A DNA stretch of 64,000 nt. Origin: Ignisphaera sp. GTDB taxonomy: Archaea; Thermoproteota; Thermoprotei_A; Sulfolobales; Ignisphaeraceae. The notes below the pieces were generated by a model that saw only the letters and a program-made list of their open reading frames with translations, was not told where the DNA came from and did no database searches. Below, in pieces: positions 33,749 through 44,368 of the stretch. Made by a program: the position numbers and the translations under genes. Within the stretch, counting starts at the first letter, position 1. Each line of letters starts with the position of its first letter. The DNA is taken from positions 62,001 through 126,000 of the forward strand of contig JAVYNU010000001.1 in the NCBI GenBank assembly GCA_038735125.1, written 5' to 3'.

Positions 33749-35299
33749 ATGTCTACTATGCACAGGTTTTGGCGATTTGTTGAAGCTGGGGTAGATCCGT
33801 ATCTTACAGAATATCGATATGATGTTACAACAACGCTTAGTGATATAAGAACCAAATATAGCTATCTAGAGAAAGGTGGAGAGGCAAAGGATAGATTTTC
33901 GGTTGCTGGAAGAATTATGGGGATTAGGAGACATGGCAAGATAGTTTTTGCTGTACTAGATGATGGTACAGCGCGACTGCAAATAGTTTTTAGACAAGAT
34001 GTTCTAGGCGATGCAATGTGGAAATTGGTTGAATTGCTTAACGTTGGTGACATAGTGGGTGTTAGAGGAAGGCCTATTAAAACTCTTCGAGGAGAACTAT
34101 CACTGCTCGTTGAAGAATTCAAAATTTTGGCTATTACATGGAGGGACTTTCCTGAGAAATGGCATGGTTTAGCAGATTCTGAGAAACGATATAGAATGAG
34201 ATATCTAGATATGATGCTAAATGATGATGTTAGGAAAGCTATAATCTCCATGTATAGAATAGAGAAAGCATTCAGAGACTTCCTTGATGCAAGAGGCTTT
34301 GTAGAGATTCATACACCAAAGCTACAAGCAGTATATGGAGGAGCACTGGCAAGACCATTTATAACAAGGATGTATGCCCTTGATAGGGATGTTTATCTAA
34401 GTATAGCGCCAGAGACATATTTGAAGAGAGCTGTTGTAGCCAACTTCTTCAAGGTATACGAAATTGCGGTTTGCTTTAGAAATGAGGATATAGATGCCCA
34501 GCACTACCCAGAATTCGTGCAGATAGAGATATACCAAGCCTTCTCAGATTGGCTAGATATGATGAAGCTTGTAGAGGAAATGATTTCCAATGCTGTAAGG
34601 ACTGTTTATGGTGATTATAAAGTTGAGGTAAGCAGGGGAGAAGAAAAAATTGCCCTTGACTTTAACCCGCCATGGACTAGAATAACAATAGAAGATGCCA
34701 TAGAAAAATTTGGTGGCATAAAGATAAAGGGAAAGGACTACAGCGAATTGATAGAGATTGCTAAGAGCTTAGATATAAAAATTGATGATCCGAGAAGGGG
34801 AAAGATTATAGAAAAGATCTTCGAGAAGGTTGCAGAGCCAAAGATAGTGCAACCAACATTTATAACAATGTTTCCTAGAGATGTATCCCCCCTTGCTAGG
34901 CCTTCAAGAGAGAATCCGGAATATGCTGAAAGATTTGAGATTTTTATAAATGGTCTTGAAGTTGGAAACGGTTATAGCGAGCTCAATAATCCTATAGTAC
35001 AGTACTACTTCTTCAAAAAAGAAGAGGAGCTGAGGATAAAGAGCAGAGAAAAGTTTGGAGAGATAGAGCATCACCCAATGGACAAAGACTATGTTAGAGC
35101 TCTAGAACATGGTATGCCTCCTACCGCAGGGGTTGGAATAGGCATATATAGACTTGTTATGATTCTTCACGGCCTTCCATCGATAAAGGATGTTATACCC
35201 TTCACCATAGTTGAACAAGACGATTTCAAGACAATTGCAGAGCAATACAACGATGTTTTGAATTACTACATAGATAAGCTCAAACTCGATAAAATCTAG
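33749..35299 (+). CDS. lysS: Lysyl-tRNA synthetase, class II
   Basis: About 516 residues. It has an OB-fold anticodon-binding domain (FSVAGRIMGIRRHGKIVFAVLDDG region) followed by the class II catalytic core. Motif 2 is AVCFRNEDIDAQHYPEF and motif 3 is GVGIGIYRLVMIL near the C-terminus. It charges tRNA-Lys. Many archaea use the class I enzyme instead; class II occurs in part of the crenarchaea. The frame opens with TTG at 33743; ATG 33749 or 33758 is a more likely start. Confidence 0.95.
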   Translation: MSTMHRFWRFVEAGVDPYLTEYRYDVTTTLSDIRTKYSYLEKGGEAKDRFSVAGRIMGIRRHGKIVFAVLDDGTARLQIVFRQDVLGDAMWKLVELLNVGDIVGVRGRPIKTLRGELSLLVEEFKILAITWRDFPEKWHGLADSEKRYRMRYLDMMLNDDVRKAIISMYRIEKAFRDFLDARGFVEIHTPKLQAVYGGALARPFITRMYALDRDVYLSIAPETYLKRAVVANFFKVYEIAVCFRNEDIDAQHYPEFVQIEIYQAFSDWLDMMKLVEEMISNAVRTVYGDYKVEVSRGEEKIALDFNPPWTRITIEDAIEKFGGIKIKGKDYSELIEIAKSLDIKIDDPRRGKIIEKIFEKVAEPKIVQPTFITMFPRDVSPLARPSRENPEYAERFEIFINGLEVGNGYSELNNPIVQYYFFKKEEELRIKSREKFGEIEHHPMDKDYVRALEHGMPPTAGVGIGIYRLVMILHGLPSIKDVIPFTIVEQDDFKTIAEQYNDVLNYYIDKLKLDKI

Positions 35300-35362
35300 T
35301 TGTAGCATTGAGGTTAATATACTGGAAAAATAATTAACTCTAGACATAAGGAGGTGACTAGA

Positions 35363-36172
35363 ATGCCCATAGGACCTGCTGAAATCTTTGGAATATTCCT
35401 TCTAATCATGATAATAGCAATAATACTCTCAAAATCCATTAGGATTGTGAGAGAATGGGAGAGAATGATTGTTCTCAGACTGGGAAAATATATTGGGATC
35501 AGGGGACCTGGCCTAGTTTTCTTAGTGCCATTCATAGATAGAGGGTTAATCGTTGATACAAGGATAAACACAGTCGACGTTCCTAAACAGGATGTTATCA
35601 CAAGAGATAATGTAACCGTTAGAATAGATGCCGTAGTATATTACAGAGTTCTAGACCCTGAAAGAGCTGTTATGAAAGTAAGGGACTATAACTATGCTAT
35701 CGCAATGCTTGCACAAACAACAATAAGAGATGTTGTGGGACAGCTAGAACTAGATGATATACTGGCCCACCGTGAAGAGATTAACAAGAGGGTTCAGAGC
35801 ATAATTGATGAGATTACCGAGCCATGGGGAGTCAAAGTTTCTATGGTTACTCTGAAAGCTGTCGAATTGCCAGAGGGTATGATAAGAGCTATGGCCTACC
35901 AAGCAGAGGCCGAGAGGATTAGAAGAGCAAGAATTATTGAAGCAGAGGCTGAAAGGGCAGCAGCAAAAATATTGCTTGAAGCGGCCTTAACCTATGAGCA
36001 GCATCCTGTAGCTCTTAGACTTAGGGAGCTTCAGACATATGTTGATATTGCAAAAGAGAAGAACGTTATAATCATTACTGAGAGTGGTGTCTCTAGAACC
36101 GTTGCGGAAGCTATTGCATCATCGCTAGCCATAGGAAGAGTGAAACCTAGTGAAACAACTGGTAAAGAGTAG
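35363..36172 (+). CDS. Stomatin-like SPFH/band 7 membrane protein
   Basis: About 269 residues: an N-terminal membrane hairpin or helix (IFGIFLLIMIIAIILSKSI), an SPFH domain (ERMIVLRLGKYIGIRGPG; VDVPKQDVITRDNVTV), and a coiled-coil C-terminus rich in Glu, Arg and Ala. The start is set at ATG 35363 because GGAGGTGA (35349–35356) sits at ideal spacing. An in-frame GTG at 35354 lies inside that ribosome site. It pairs with the NfeD protease gene six bases downstream, the stomatin/NfeD operon seen in Pyrococcus. It scaffolds membrane microdomains. Confidence 0.93.
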   Translation: MPIGPAEIFGIFLLIMIIAIILSKSIRIVREWERMIVLRLGKYIGIRGPGLVFLVPFIDRGLIVDTRINTVDVPKQDVITRDNVTVRIDAVVYYRVLDPERAVMKVRDYNYAIAMLAQTTIRDVVGQLELDDILAHREEINKRVQSIIDEITEPWGVKVSMVTLKAVELPEGMIRAMAYQAEAERIRRARIIEAEAERAAAKILLEAALTYEQHPVALRLRELQTYVDIAKEKNVIIITESGVSRTVAEAIASSLAIGRVKPSETTGKE

Positions 36173-36178
36173 GAAACC

Positions 36179-37513
36179 ATGAAACTCGTAGACATTCCTA
36201 AAACAATCATTTTTACTCTCTTGATATTCTCATTCACCATAACGCTCATACAAAGTAGCGTGGTATACTCTCAAATGCGATCAAATGCCATTCTAATAAG
36301 AATACAAGGATCAATGGAAACAATAGATATTCCAACAGAGCTTTATGTCAAAGAGGCTTTGTCGCTTGCTGAACAGCGAAACGTGCCACTAGTAGTTGTG
36401 GTTGATAGTTATGGCGGTTACATGGACTCGATGATCAACATCGCTAATGTTTTTTTAAATGCTAAAACCCCTGTTTTGGGATACATAGCCGACAAGGCAA
36501 TGAGTGCCGCAAGCATAATTGTGCAACCCATGCATGTGGTGGGCATATCGCCATATGGTGTTATAGGTGCTGCACAACCAATAACAATAAACCCTGTTAC
36601 AGGTCAGTATGAGTTTATCAATGAGAGCAAGATAATAAACAGTATTGTAGCCATGGCCACGAGGTATGCTGATGCTAGGGGCAGGAACTCAACAGCTGTT
36701 GTAATGTTTATTACAAAGAACCTGGTTTTAAAGGGTGAAGAGGCTGTTAAAGAAAAGGTTGTTGATATTGTTGCAAATGATTTAAACGATTTCATAGCGA
36801 AGGTTAATGGTAGGGTAGTAACAGTAGAGTATGATGGAACCAAAATTAATTACACGATAAATATAGCGGGATTAGACGAGTTTTCTCCACCCCTATACAT
36901 ACAAATATATGGCTATCTGAGAGATTCTACAGTAAATTCAATTCTGTGGTTTCTAGGATTCTTCGGAACATTCATAGCACTTCTTTCTGGTAGAATAGAT
37001 ATTTTGCCAATCACAATAGTGTTTCTATTACTTGCATTGCTTGGAGGCTCAATAAACATAAACATTGTTTCAGTAATGCTTATAGCTCTTGGCTCTCTGC
37101 TCATCGCACTAGAGTTTATGTTCCCAACACATGGCCTACTAGGGGTTGGGGGAATAATATCTCTACTATTTGGTGTCTTGCTGATGCCAATTTCCCCAGC
37201 TACACAAATAGCGCCTAGTTTTATAGAGAGTATCAGAACATTTGCAATAATACTCAGCGGTGGCTTAGCAGGCTTCTTCTCATTCATATTATACAAAGCA
37301 GTGGAGTCAAACAGAAGAAGAAAAAAAGCTGTAATTAAGATTTTGAATAATGTGGCTAAGGTTATTGAGCGTATAGAGCCAGGTAAGAGAGGTAGGGTTA
37401 TATTTGAGGGCGAGTACTGGTTTGCTGAAAGTGATGAGGTCATAGAACCAGGCGAAGAGGTTATTGTAGTTGATAGAAAAGGTTTTGTTTTAATAGTTAA
37501 GAAAAAGAAGTAG
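36179..37513 (+). CDS. NfeD-family membrane serine protease (ClpP-class)
   Basis: A 444-residue protein with a signal or anchor helix (about 9–27) and a ClpP-like protease domain (VVDSYGGYMDS; ADKAMSAASIIVQPMH; SPYGVIGAAQPI). The middle carries four to five membrane helices (about 250–380), and the protein ends in a small OB-fold NfeD domain (GEYWFAESDEVIEPGEEVIVV). Pyrococcus homologues cleave the C-terminus of stomatin. The catalytic Ser is probably in MSAAS; the partner Lys lies later and was not assigned. Confidence 0.9.
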   Translation: MKLVDIPKTIIFTLLIFSFTITLIQSSVVYSQMRSNAILIRIQGSMETIDIPTELYVKEALSLAEQRNVPLVVVVDSYGGYMDSMINIANVFLNAKTPVLGYIADKAMSAASIIVQPMHVVGISPYGVIGAAQPITINPVTGQYEFINESKIINSIVAMATRYADARGRNSTAVVMFITKNLVLKGEEAVKEKVVDIVANDLNDFIAKVNGRVVTVEYDGTKINYTINIAGLDEFSPPLYIQIYGYLRDSTVNSILWFLGFFGTFIALLSGRIDILPITIVFLLLALLGGSININIVSVMLIALGSLLIALEFMFPTHGLLGVGGIISLLFGVLLMPISPATQIAPSFIESIRTFAIILSGGLAGFFSFILYKAVESNRRRKKAVIKILNNVAKVIERIEPGKRGRVIFEGEYWFAESDEVIEPGEEVIVVDRKGFVLIVKKKK

Positions 37514-37537
37514 GTGTAGTTGAGGAATTTGAGCTTT

Positions 37538-38266
37538 TTACTCCTCCTCTTCTTCCTCAACCTTAGGCACTGGTGCAACAGCAATTCTTTCTCTAATTGC
37601 ATTCATTATTTTTAATGCTTCATCGTAGCTTACATGCCTAGCCGTCTGCATAACCGTTGACAATGTTGTCTTTAGGGATTCCTCAATTGTTTTCCCAGGC
37701 TGTATATCAAGCCTTACTTTCTCAAATATCGCCGGGGTTGGCTCTATCACTGCTCCCCTCTTCAAAACTGCAAGAGAATCATTAACAGGTGTTAAAATTG
37801 CTGCTCCTACATCCCTTTCAGCAAGTTTTATTGCGAAAACTACATCACCATCGAATGTCTCGCCAAGTTTTACCACATCGTAGGCCACAGCTGCTAAAGC
37901 TACTTCAGATGCCTTCGACACTAACTGCTTTACAATAGAATCTACTTGCTCCTGGGAAATTCTTCTGAAAACCTCTACAGATAGTGTATCCCACTTCCAT
38001 ACAATATTTTTATTTGACTCATCTATTTCATATTCGACTCTAACCCTAACAACATCACCTTTATCAATCTTGAGCTGCTCAACAAATACTGAATATAGCA
38101 ATCTATTTAATTGGGCTACTGCAAACGCTATCTTCTGCCCCCACTCCTTATCCCTTCTTATATAGTCCCTGAGCTGAGCAAACATTGTCCTCCTAATCTT
38201 ATCAGCATATGCACCAGCTATTACAAACCCAGAGCTTAACCTAGCCACAGTCTCACCCAGTAACAT
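37538..38266 (-). CDS. Conserved crenarchaeal protein (DUF2258-like)
   Basis: A 242-residue soluble protein: ETVARLSSGFVIAGAYADK at the N-terminus, a helical region (LRDYIRRDKEWGQKIAFAV), a VRVEYEID strand block, a central GETFDGDVVFAIKLAE segment and an acidic tail of seven Glu residues. It matches, from memory, the crenarchaeal DUF2258 family. The function is unknown. The gene converges on nfeD and diverges from the aminotransferase. Confidence 0.6.
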   Translation of the reverse strand: MLLGETVARLSSGFVIAGAYADKIRRTMFAQLRDYIRRDKEWGQKIAFAVAQLNRLLYSVFVEQLKIDKGDVVRVRVEYEIDESNKNIVWKWDTLSVEVFRRISQEQVDSIVKQLVSKASEVALAAVAYDVVKLGETFDGDVVFAIKLAERDVGAAILTPVNDSLAVLKRGAVIEPTPAIFEKVRLDIQPGKTIEESLKTTLSTVMQTARHVSYDEALKIMNAIRERIAVAPVPKVEEEEEE

Positions 38267-38326
38267 TTTTTAGTAAAAAACTCAAAAACTTATCTGATTT
38301 ATGTGCATAGAGAGTAGCCCATATAA

Positions 38327-39688
<1,362 letters not shown>

Positions 39689-39692
39689 TTTT

Positions 39693-39905
39693 ATGAAGAT
39701 AGAGGTTGAACTAGTTGAAACATATAGATATGAAGGTATTCCTGGAACAAGATTCAGATTCAGAATCAAGGGAACAAAGATATACTTTAATGTCACAGCA
39801 AACAATTTAGAAGAGGCTGCTACAAAGGTTGAGCAAATGATCAAAAATCTAGAGCTGGACAGATATCTAGAGAAGGTGATGCAAGATGACGACAAAAAAA
39901 CTTAG
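39693..39905 (+). CDS. Small conserved hypothetical protein
   Basis: About 70 residues: KIEVELVETYRYEGIPGTR, RIKGTKIYFNVTANN, then a helix EEAATKVEQMIKNLEL. The beta-beta-alpha pattern suggests a compact fold. Met at 39693 is preferred; the upstream Met at 39675 lies inside the aminotransferase. Its end overlaps the next gene by 20 bases, so the two are probably co-translated. No known function. Confidence 0.6.
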   Translation: MKIEVELVETYRYEGIPGTRFRFRIKGTKIYFNVTANNLEEAATKVEQMIKNLELDRYLEKVMQDDDKKT

Positions 39906-40140
39906 ATGTATGGTATGTGGAAGGGTATTTCATGATGGACAAGGAGTGAGAATTGTTGTAGGTGGGAAAGAGCTCTATTTTCATTCAAAAACATGTGCTC
40001 TGAAATTCTTCAAAAGCATGATTCTATATCTAGATCAAAAAGATCTTGAGAAAGCTGTTTCAGCAACAGTGAAAGAGTTTGAGAATCGACTTAAAGAAGT
40101 CGAAGAGAGAAGCAGAAAAAGAATAGAGGATATGCTATAA
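39886..40140 (+). CDS. Small Cys-motif protein with coiled-coil tail
   Basis: An 84-residue protein with CMVCGRVF and, further on, HSKTCALKFF, a CxxC...HxxxC arrangement like TRASH or MYM-type zinc ribbons. A charged helical C-terminus follows (KEFENRLKEVEERSRKRIED). It overlaps the preceding small gene. A metal- or nucleic-acid-binding role is plausible. The domain call is tentative. Confidence 0.6.
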   Translation: MTTKKLRCMVCGRVFHDGQGVRIVVGGKELYFHSKTCALKFFKSMILYLDQKDLEKAVSATVKEFENRLKEVEERSRKRIEDML

Positions 40141-40143
40141 AAT

Positions 40144-40521
40144 CTATGTCCTCGGCGAATAAATAGGGCACAATGCACAGACATAAAGTGCTGAACTAAC
40201 ATTGAATCTCGATACGCCATCTCTCTCAACTATAACACCCTCACCAAGATTCTTCTTAACTTCATCAGCAACTTCTTTCGGCATTCTCCAACCCATGCAA
40301 ACACCATTTGTATTCATCTTACATGTCAACATCTTCCAACGTCCAATCAAGTTACCAACATACGCAAAATTCTTTACCTGTTGTGCTACGATATTTAGAC
40401 CATCCATGTTACGCCTTAATTCCTCTACCTTCTGCCTAATCTCAGCAACATTTTGGTATGGCACAAACTCGGCCAAGAGATTTACATCTGAAACATTTTG
40501 TGACATATAATACACCATCAT
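40144..40521 (-). CDS. Hypothetical crenarchaeal protein
   Basis: A 125-residue protein with a helical N-terminal half (VAEIRQKVEELRRNMDGLN) and a C-terminal half bearing four Cys (LTCKMN, VCMGW, LYVCALCP). The spacing might hold a metal. The start could be Met6 (MSQNVSDVN). It converges with the zinc-motif gene three bases away. No family recognised. Confidence 0.5.
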   Translation of the reverse strand: MMVYYMSQNVSDVNLLAEFVPYQNVAEIRQKVEELRRNMDGLNIVAQQVKNFAYVGNLIGRWKMLTCKMNTNGVCMGWRMPKEVADEVKKNLGEGVIVERDGVSRFNVSSALYVCALCPIYSPRT

Positions 40522-40831
40522 AAAAATTGTCTAATAAATAGATTAAAAATCGAGAGACTCATTACAATAAACAAAACCATGACAAATGAATTAATCATTG
40601 ATATGCTATATCGATATCACAAAATCTAGGGTAGTCTATGAGCCAAGGTGTGGAGGTAGAGCTACATTGATTATATCAAACTGCTACATAATGAAGACCA
40701 TTGTAGAAACATTAAAAAGCTTTGACAAATAATGACAACTTCAAAACATTCCAAAGTCTGCCTAAAATCCACATACAAAAATAGGTATTGTCACCATAGT
40801 GGAGGGTATAAAAATAAAGATGTTTTCTACA
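40522..40831. other. Intergenic region, nothing assigned
   Basis: About 310 AT-rich bases with short dyads (for example around GATATGCTATATCGATATC, 40601–40619) but no frame, RNA gene or clear repeat. It lies upstream of a hypothetical gene and downstream of ferritin, both on the minus strand, so it may only hold a promoter and a terminator. Confidence 0.5.
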
Positions 40832-41320
40832 TTACTTTCTTTGAGCAAGCATGTTGTCTAGTGCAAGTAGTACTGCAGGAGAATCTTTAACTAGCTTTAC
40901 CTTTGCTAGTAGATCGGCTGCATTTTTCTCTTCCTCAACTTGTTCATCTATAAACCACTTCAGAAATGACTCTGTTGCTTTATCCCCTTTATTCCTCGCT
41001 AGTTCTGCCAAATTCCATATCCTCTTGGTATTTTCTGTTTCCGCTCTATAGAACTCCTCAATAGCTTCTAAAATGCTACCCCAGCCAGATTTTGGCTTTG
41101 GCACATCAAATAGCTCCACCCTACCACCTCTATCAATGATATGGCTATAGATCTTCATTGCATGCTCAAGCTCTTCTCGAGCCTGGATCTTGAAGTAGTG
41201 AGCAAAGCCGCTGAGGCTCATCTCATCGAAATAACTAGCTATAGAGAGATAGAGATATGCGTTCTGAAGCTCCTGATTAAGTTGCCTGTTAAGTACTTCT
41301 AAAATCTCTCTGTCAAGCAC
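40832..41320 (-). CDS. Ferritin (iron storage)
   Basis: A 162-residue non-haem ferritin of the FtnA type. Four-helix bundle with ferroxidase ligands in NQELQNAYLYLSI, REELEHAMKIYSH and EQVEEEKNAADLL. Ferritins oxidise Fe(II) and store it in a 24-mer shell, limiting oxidative damage. It is complete, with ATG start, and stands alone between two intergenic regions. Confidence 0.95.
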   Translation of the reverse strand: MLDREILEVLNRQLNQELQNAYLYLSIASYFDEMSLSGFAHYFKIQAREELEHAMKIYSHIIDRGGRVELFDVPKPKSGWGSILEAIEEFYRAETENTKRIWNLAELARNKGDKATESFLKWFIDEQVEEEKNAADLLAKVKLVKDSPAVLLALDNMLAQRK

Positions 41321-41489
41321 ATTGCTTCACCAACTATAACCATTATATCACAGAATATATTTAAATATGACTCTCTTGACTAAGCCACGGTCATAGAGAC
41401 CATGACCAGACAACCAAAACCTGCTAAAGCGTTTTTCCCTTTCACGACACCTTCAATTACTTTTCAACAGTTTTAATTCCGTGAGAGAA

Positions 41490-41625
41490 GTTGACCCTTG
41501 GTGCAGGTTCATTAGCTTAACCTGCACCTCATGGAGCTTTGTGATTTTGTGAGTTCTCCGAATGCTCTCAAGCTCAATGAGAACCCAAGTGGGATGCAGG
41601 GAAAAAGAGATGAGGGGATGACAAC
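41490..41625 (+). ncRNA. Hairpin-rich intergenic segment R2 (possible RNA)
   Basis: A perfect 10-bp hairpin GGTGCAGGTT/AACCTGCACC with a 9-base loop (41500–41528), then GTTCTC/GAGAAC (41553–41584), then AGAGATGAGGGGATGA, a 16-base string identical to the tail of R1 at 33.4 kb. A TTTTAATT box lies about 25 bases before the first hairpin. The hairpins of R1 and R3 are not recognisable here, so membership in the same family is weak. Confidence 0.35.
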
Positions 41626-41662
41626 AACCAATATGAACTCATATGAGACTTGAACCCCACAC

Positions 41663-43030
41663 TCATCTATGCTGTTCTATCACTCTCTTTATCTCTTCGA
41701 GATTCAATGTCTCGTTGAATATATCCCTTAGGATGGCGACTTTTTCTTTTAGCTCTCTCCTTACATATAATCTGATTAGTACTGCGAATCTTGGTATGTT
41801 GAACCATGTGAAGTCGAATATGCTTTTCCTTGTTATTTGTCCTCCTTCGAGCATAATCATTATGTCTTCTGATCCAAGCATTGGATTTAGAGATAGCTTA
41901 GGTGTGTCTATAAAGAAGTGTTTGTTCTTCTCTATTTCTATGCCCCTGTCCCTCGCTTTCTCCTCTAATATTGTCTCTATGACACTCTTGCTCTTGTCTA
42001 TGTTTTCCACAAGCCCCACAGTGTTTTTAGTGTTTGACAAGGGTATTCTATGCTCTGTTACTACTTTGTATGGGATTTTCCTCGATAGGAAATCCCTCAC
42101 CTCTTCTAGACCGAATACAGCTGGGTTATATAGAATGCTCTCGTCGTTTAGTTTTATGTATTCATTAATGTCTTTTATGGCATTGTCAAAGTCTATTATC
42201 TTTCTATCCTGGATTATGGACATGATATCCCCTAGAAATCTGTTTGCAGCTCTAACAGTTTTGTGATAGTAGACAGTGGAAAACATGTACACTCTTGCAA
42301 GCATTAGAAGCTCAACGGCATCGAGTGCTCTATAGTCAATTATCATATCATCTCCTAGAATGCCTAGATAATAGGATATTCTCTGCCAATCAATATTCCC
42401 ACCATACCTAGCACCAGTATAGTAAGAATCTCTAAGGAGATAGTCTATGATATCTGCGCTATACGCACCCTTCAACATGTAGAACAAAGCCTTTTCAGAA
42501 CCAGCATCATAGATCACCCCTTTAAAAGGCCAGCAATCCCTATTCTCACATTTCAACGCTGTTGCAACATCGCTTAACCTGTATCCATACTCAGAAACAA
42601 TTTTCTCTATGGCCGACACTATTTGGGGTTCTTGCAAAACTATTTTAGCTCCCATATCCTCATGTGTCACCCCCCTTGAAAACAAGACGAATTCTTCGAA
42701 AGAATGACTGTAGGGACCGTGTCCAATGTCGTGCAATATTGCCAAAAGCCTCATCACAACAACGTACCTCTCCAAATCACCCCGACCAACTCTATACTTC
42801 CTCATAACATCTCTAACAAGAGTTTCAATAACATGCGCCACCCCAAGACTGTGACTAAACCTTGTGTGTGTTGCGCCAGGGTAGACAAAATCGGCAACTG
42901 AAAGCTGTTTTATTTTTCTAAGTCTTTGATATACAAACACATCGATGATGCTAAGCTCATGCTCGTAGATCTTTATATATCCGTGTACAGGATCTTTAAC
43001 TATCTTATATTTTCCAAGATCCATGTACAC
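41663..43030 (-). CDS. HD-domain phosphohydrolase (SAMHD1/dGTPase-like)
   Basis: A 455-residue metal-dependent phosphohydrolase. It shows DPVHGYIKIYEHE at the N-terminus, then HTRFSHSLGVAHV, AILHDIGHGPYSHSFE and the later Asp in YSADIIDYLLRDSY, the COG1078 pattern. Family members hydrolyse dNTPs or related nucleotides. The C-terminal ~150 residues are less typical. It stands alone on the minus strand. Confidence 0.9.
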   Translation of the reverse strand: MYMDLGKYKIVKDPVHGYIKIYEHELSIIDVFVYQRLRKIKQLSVADFVYPGATHTRFSHSLGVAHVIETLVRDVMRKYRVGRGDLERYVVVMRLLAILHDIGHGPYSHSFEEFVLFSRGVTHEDMGAKIVLQEPQIVSAIEKIVSEYGYRLSDVATALKCENRDCWPFKGVIYDAGSEKALFYMLKGAYSADIIDYLLRDSYYTGARYGGNIDWQRISYYLGILGDDMIIDYRALDAVELLMLARVYMFSTVYYHKTVRAANRFLGDIMSIIQDRKIIDFDNAIKDINEYIKLNDESILYNPAVFGLEEVRDFLSRKIPYKVVTEHRIPLSNTKNTVGLVENIDKSKSVIETILEEKARDRGIEIEKNKHFFIDTPKLSLNPMLGSEDIMIMLEGGQITRKSIFDFTWFNIPRFAVLIRLYVRRELKEKVAILRDIFNETLNLEEIKRVIEQHR

Positions 43031-43186
43031 ATACCTTCAACGTCAATATCACGCTAGATTTAGCGTTAAAGCAATTAATACACTTATATGAAGAACCCTA
43101 AAAATAATACAATATTGCATCGTTAAATGCTTTGGGTTGTTGCATATGTCTGAAAACATTTGGCAGTTTTTGTGGGTTGCTACAAA

Positions 43187-43879
43187 CTATTCTATGCTAT
43201 AGACCTTGTTCGCGAGATCTATATTCACATGAATCGAGATAGCTGAATTGCTAAGCTGTTTTCTGTAATATTTAATCAGTTCTTCAACTTCTTCTACTGT
43301 TGGAAAAGGCAAAAATGTAATTGTGTTTCTATCTCCTGCTACAACAAATCGAGAGATGCTTAGTATCATCTTCTCTACCTCTTTATAATCCTCTAGCACA
43401 TTATTCCAGCCATTCAACGGCTTTAAACACGTTAAGATTGCTCTATCACTCGAAATTTTGCTAATTACACATTCTACTTCATAACCTATTTGATGTGCTG
43501 AAACAATATCTTCTGGGGATGGTATTGGGATTGGCACTGGATGTGTGTGTAAGAATATTCTACCTCTGCACACATCTTTGAATTGCCTGTATAGCTTATT
43601 GCTTGGTATCATCCCCTCTGCAAATCTTCCAATGTACATTAACAGCCCATTATTGCAAAGTGCATAGGCGTCCTCAGCTAGGACTTCATATGATATGGGC
43701 TTCAGTTTAATATCGTCATATACAAACTTTATTGCTTCATCCATATACATGTCAATGGCCTTTCTAACTACAAAGCTGTTCACAAAAGGTATTTCACTGA
43801 AGTTGACTATGGAGGGAGCTTCATAGGCTGTTGAGGCCATTACTCCGATGAGCTCGTGGTCTATGATTTCATGTTTCAT
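43187..43879 (-). CDS. JAMM/MPN-like putative metalloprotease
   Basis: About 230 residues. The motif HTHPVPIPIPSPED has the exact JAMM spacing H-x-H-x7-S-x2-D (His111, His113, Ser121, Asp124 from this start). JAMM enzymes use zinc to cleave isopeptide bonds of ubiquitin-like proteins, and archaeal members act on SAMPs. The required upstream Glu was not clearly assigned. The frame is open to 43984, but a CTATAAAAA box lies inside that extension and MKHEIIDHEL at 43879 is a better start. No SAMP gene is visible nearby. Confidence 0.65.
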   Translation of the reverse strand: MKHEIIDHELIGVMASTAYEAPSIVNFSEIPFVNSFVVRKAIDMYMDEAIKFVYDDIKLKPISYEVLAEDAYALCNNGLLMYIGRFAEGMIPSNKLYRQFKDVCRGRIFLHTHPVPIPIPSPEDIVSAHQIGYEVECVISKISSDRAILTCLKPLNGWNNVLEDYKEVEKMILSISRFVVAGDRNTITFLPFPTVEEVEELIKYYRKQLSNSAISIHVNIDLANKVYSIE

Positions 43880-44011
43880 TTTAAATAAACCTGTAGTATT
43901 TACACATAACCTTTCCGTTTGAAGAGTTAAAAAGTTTTTATAGCACTTAACTTGAGCAGCATCAAAAGAATTTGTTAGAAACATCTAAATACTATTCAAT
44001 GATAGCTAGTC

Positions 44012-44078
44012 GAGAATCAGAAGCGCCAGCCATCATCACAATGGTGTTCAGATGGGGTTTAAGATACATCACTATCCA
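44012..44078 (-). ncRNA. Box C/D sRNA candidate
   Basis: On the minus strand in order: C box GTGATGT (44066–44072), a 14-base interval ending CTTAAACCCCAT, D' box CTGA (44048–44051), an 8-base spacer, C' box GTGATGA (44033–44039), a 12-base guide TGGCTGGCGCTT and D box CTGA (44017–44020). Three of four boxes are perfect and the D guide has the canonical length. Targets were not identified. It lies between the JAMM-like gene and L38e in otherwise empty DNA. Confidence 0.72.
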
Positions 44079-44158
44079 AATATCTAGACTCTTAGCCTCT
44101 GTTCCAGTACCAATTTACACGGTTTATAAAAAACGAGTTGAATTATTATACCAGTGTT

Positions 44159-44368
44159 TTAAATCTCGACAATGTTTTTGCATACGCTCTTCAGTTTTTC
44201 TAATAGTGCATCTACGTTCTGAAGTTCCAATTTATATGTGTATAGATATTTTTTGGTTCTTGCCTTAATCTTGGCGATATTCTTTTTGGGTATTCTCTTA
44301 ACTCTGCATTCCTCGGCTCTTTTCGCTATTTCCAAAAACTCTTGTTCATTTGCTACGAATATAGGCAT
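44159..44368 (-). CDS. rpl38e: Ribosomal protein L38e homologue
   Basis: A 69-residue protein matching eukaryotic and crenarchaeal L38e: FLEIAKRAEECRVKRI, KIKARTKKYLYTYKLE and a Lys-rich terminal helix (LLEKLKSVCKN). It is a small component of the large ribosomal subunit. It is present only in some archaea, supporting a crenarchaeal origin of the window. Monocistronic, with the C/D sRNA candidate downstream. Confidence 0.88.
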   Translation of the reverse strand: MPIFVANEQEFLEIAKRAEECRVKRIPKKNIAKIKARTKKYLYTYKLELQNVDALLEKLKSVCKNIVEI

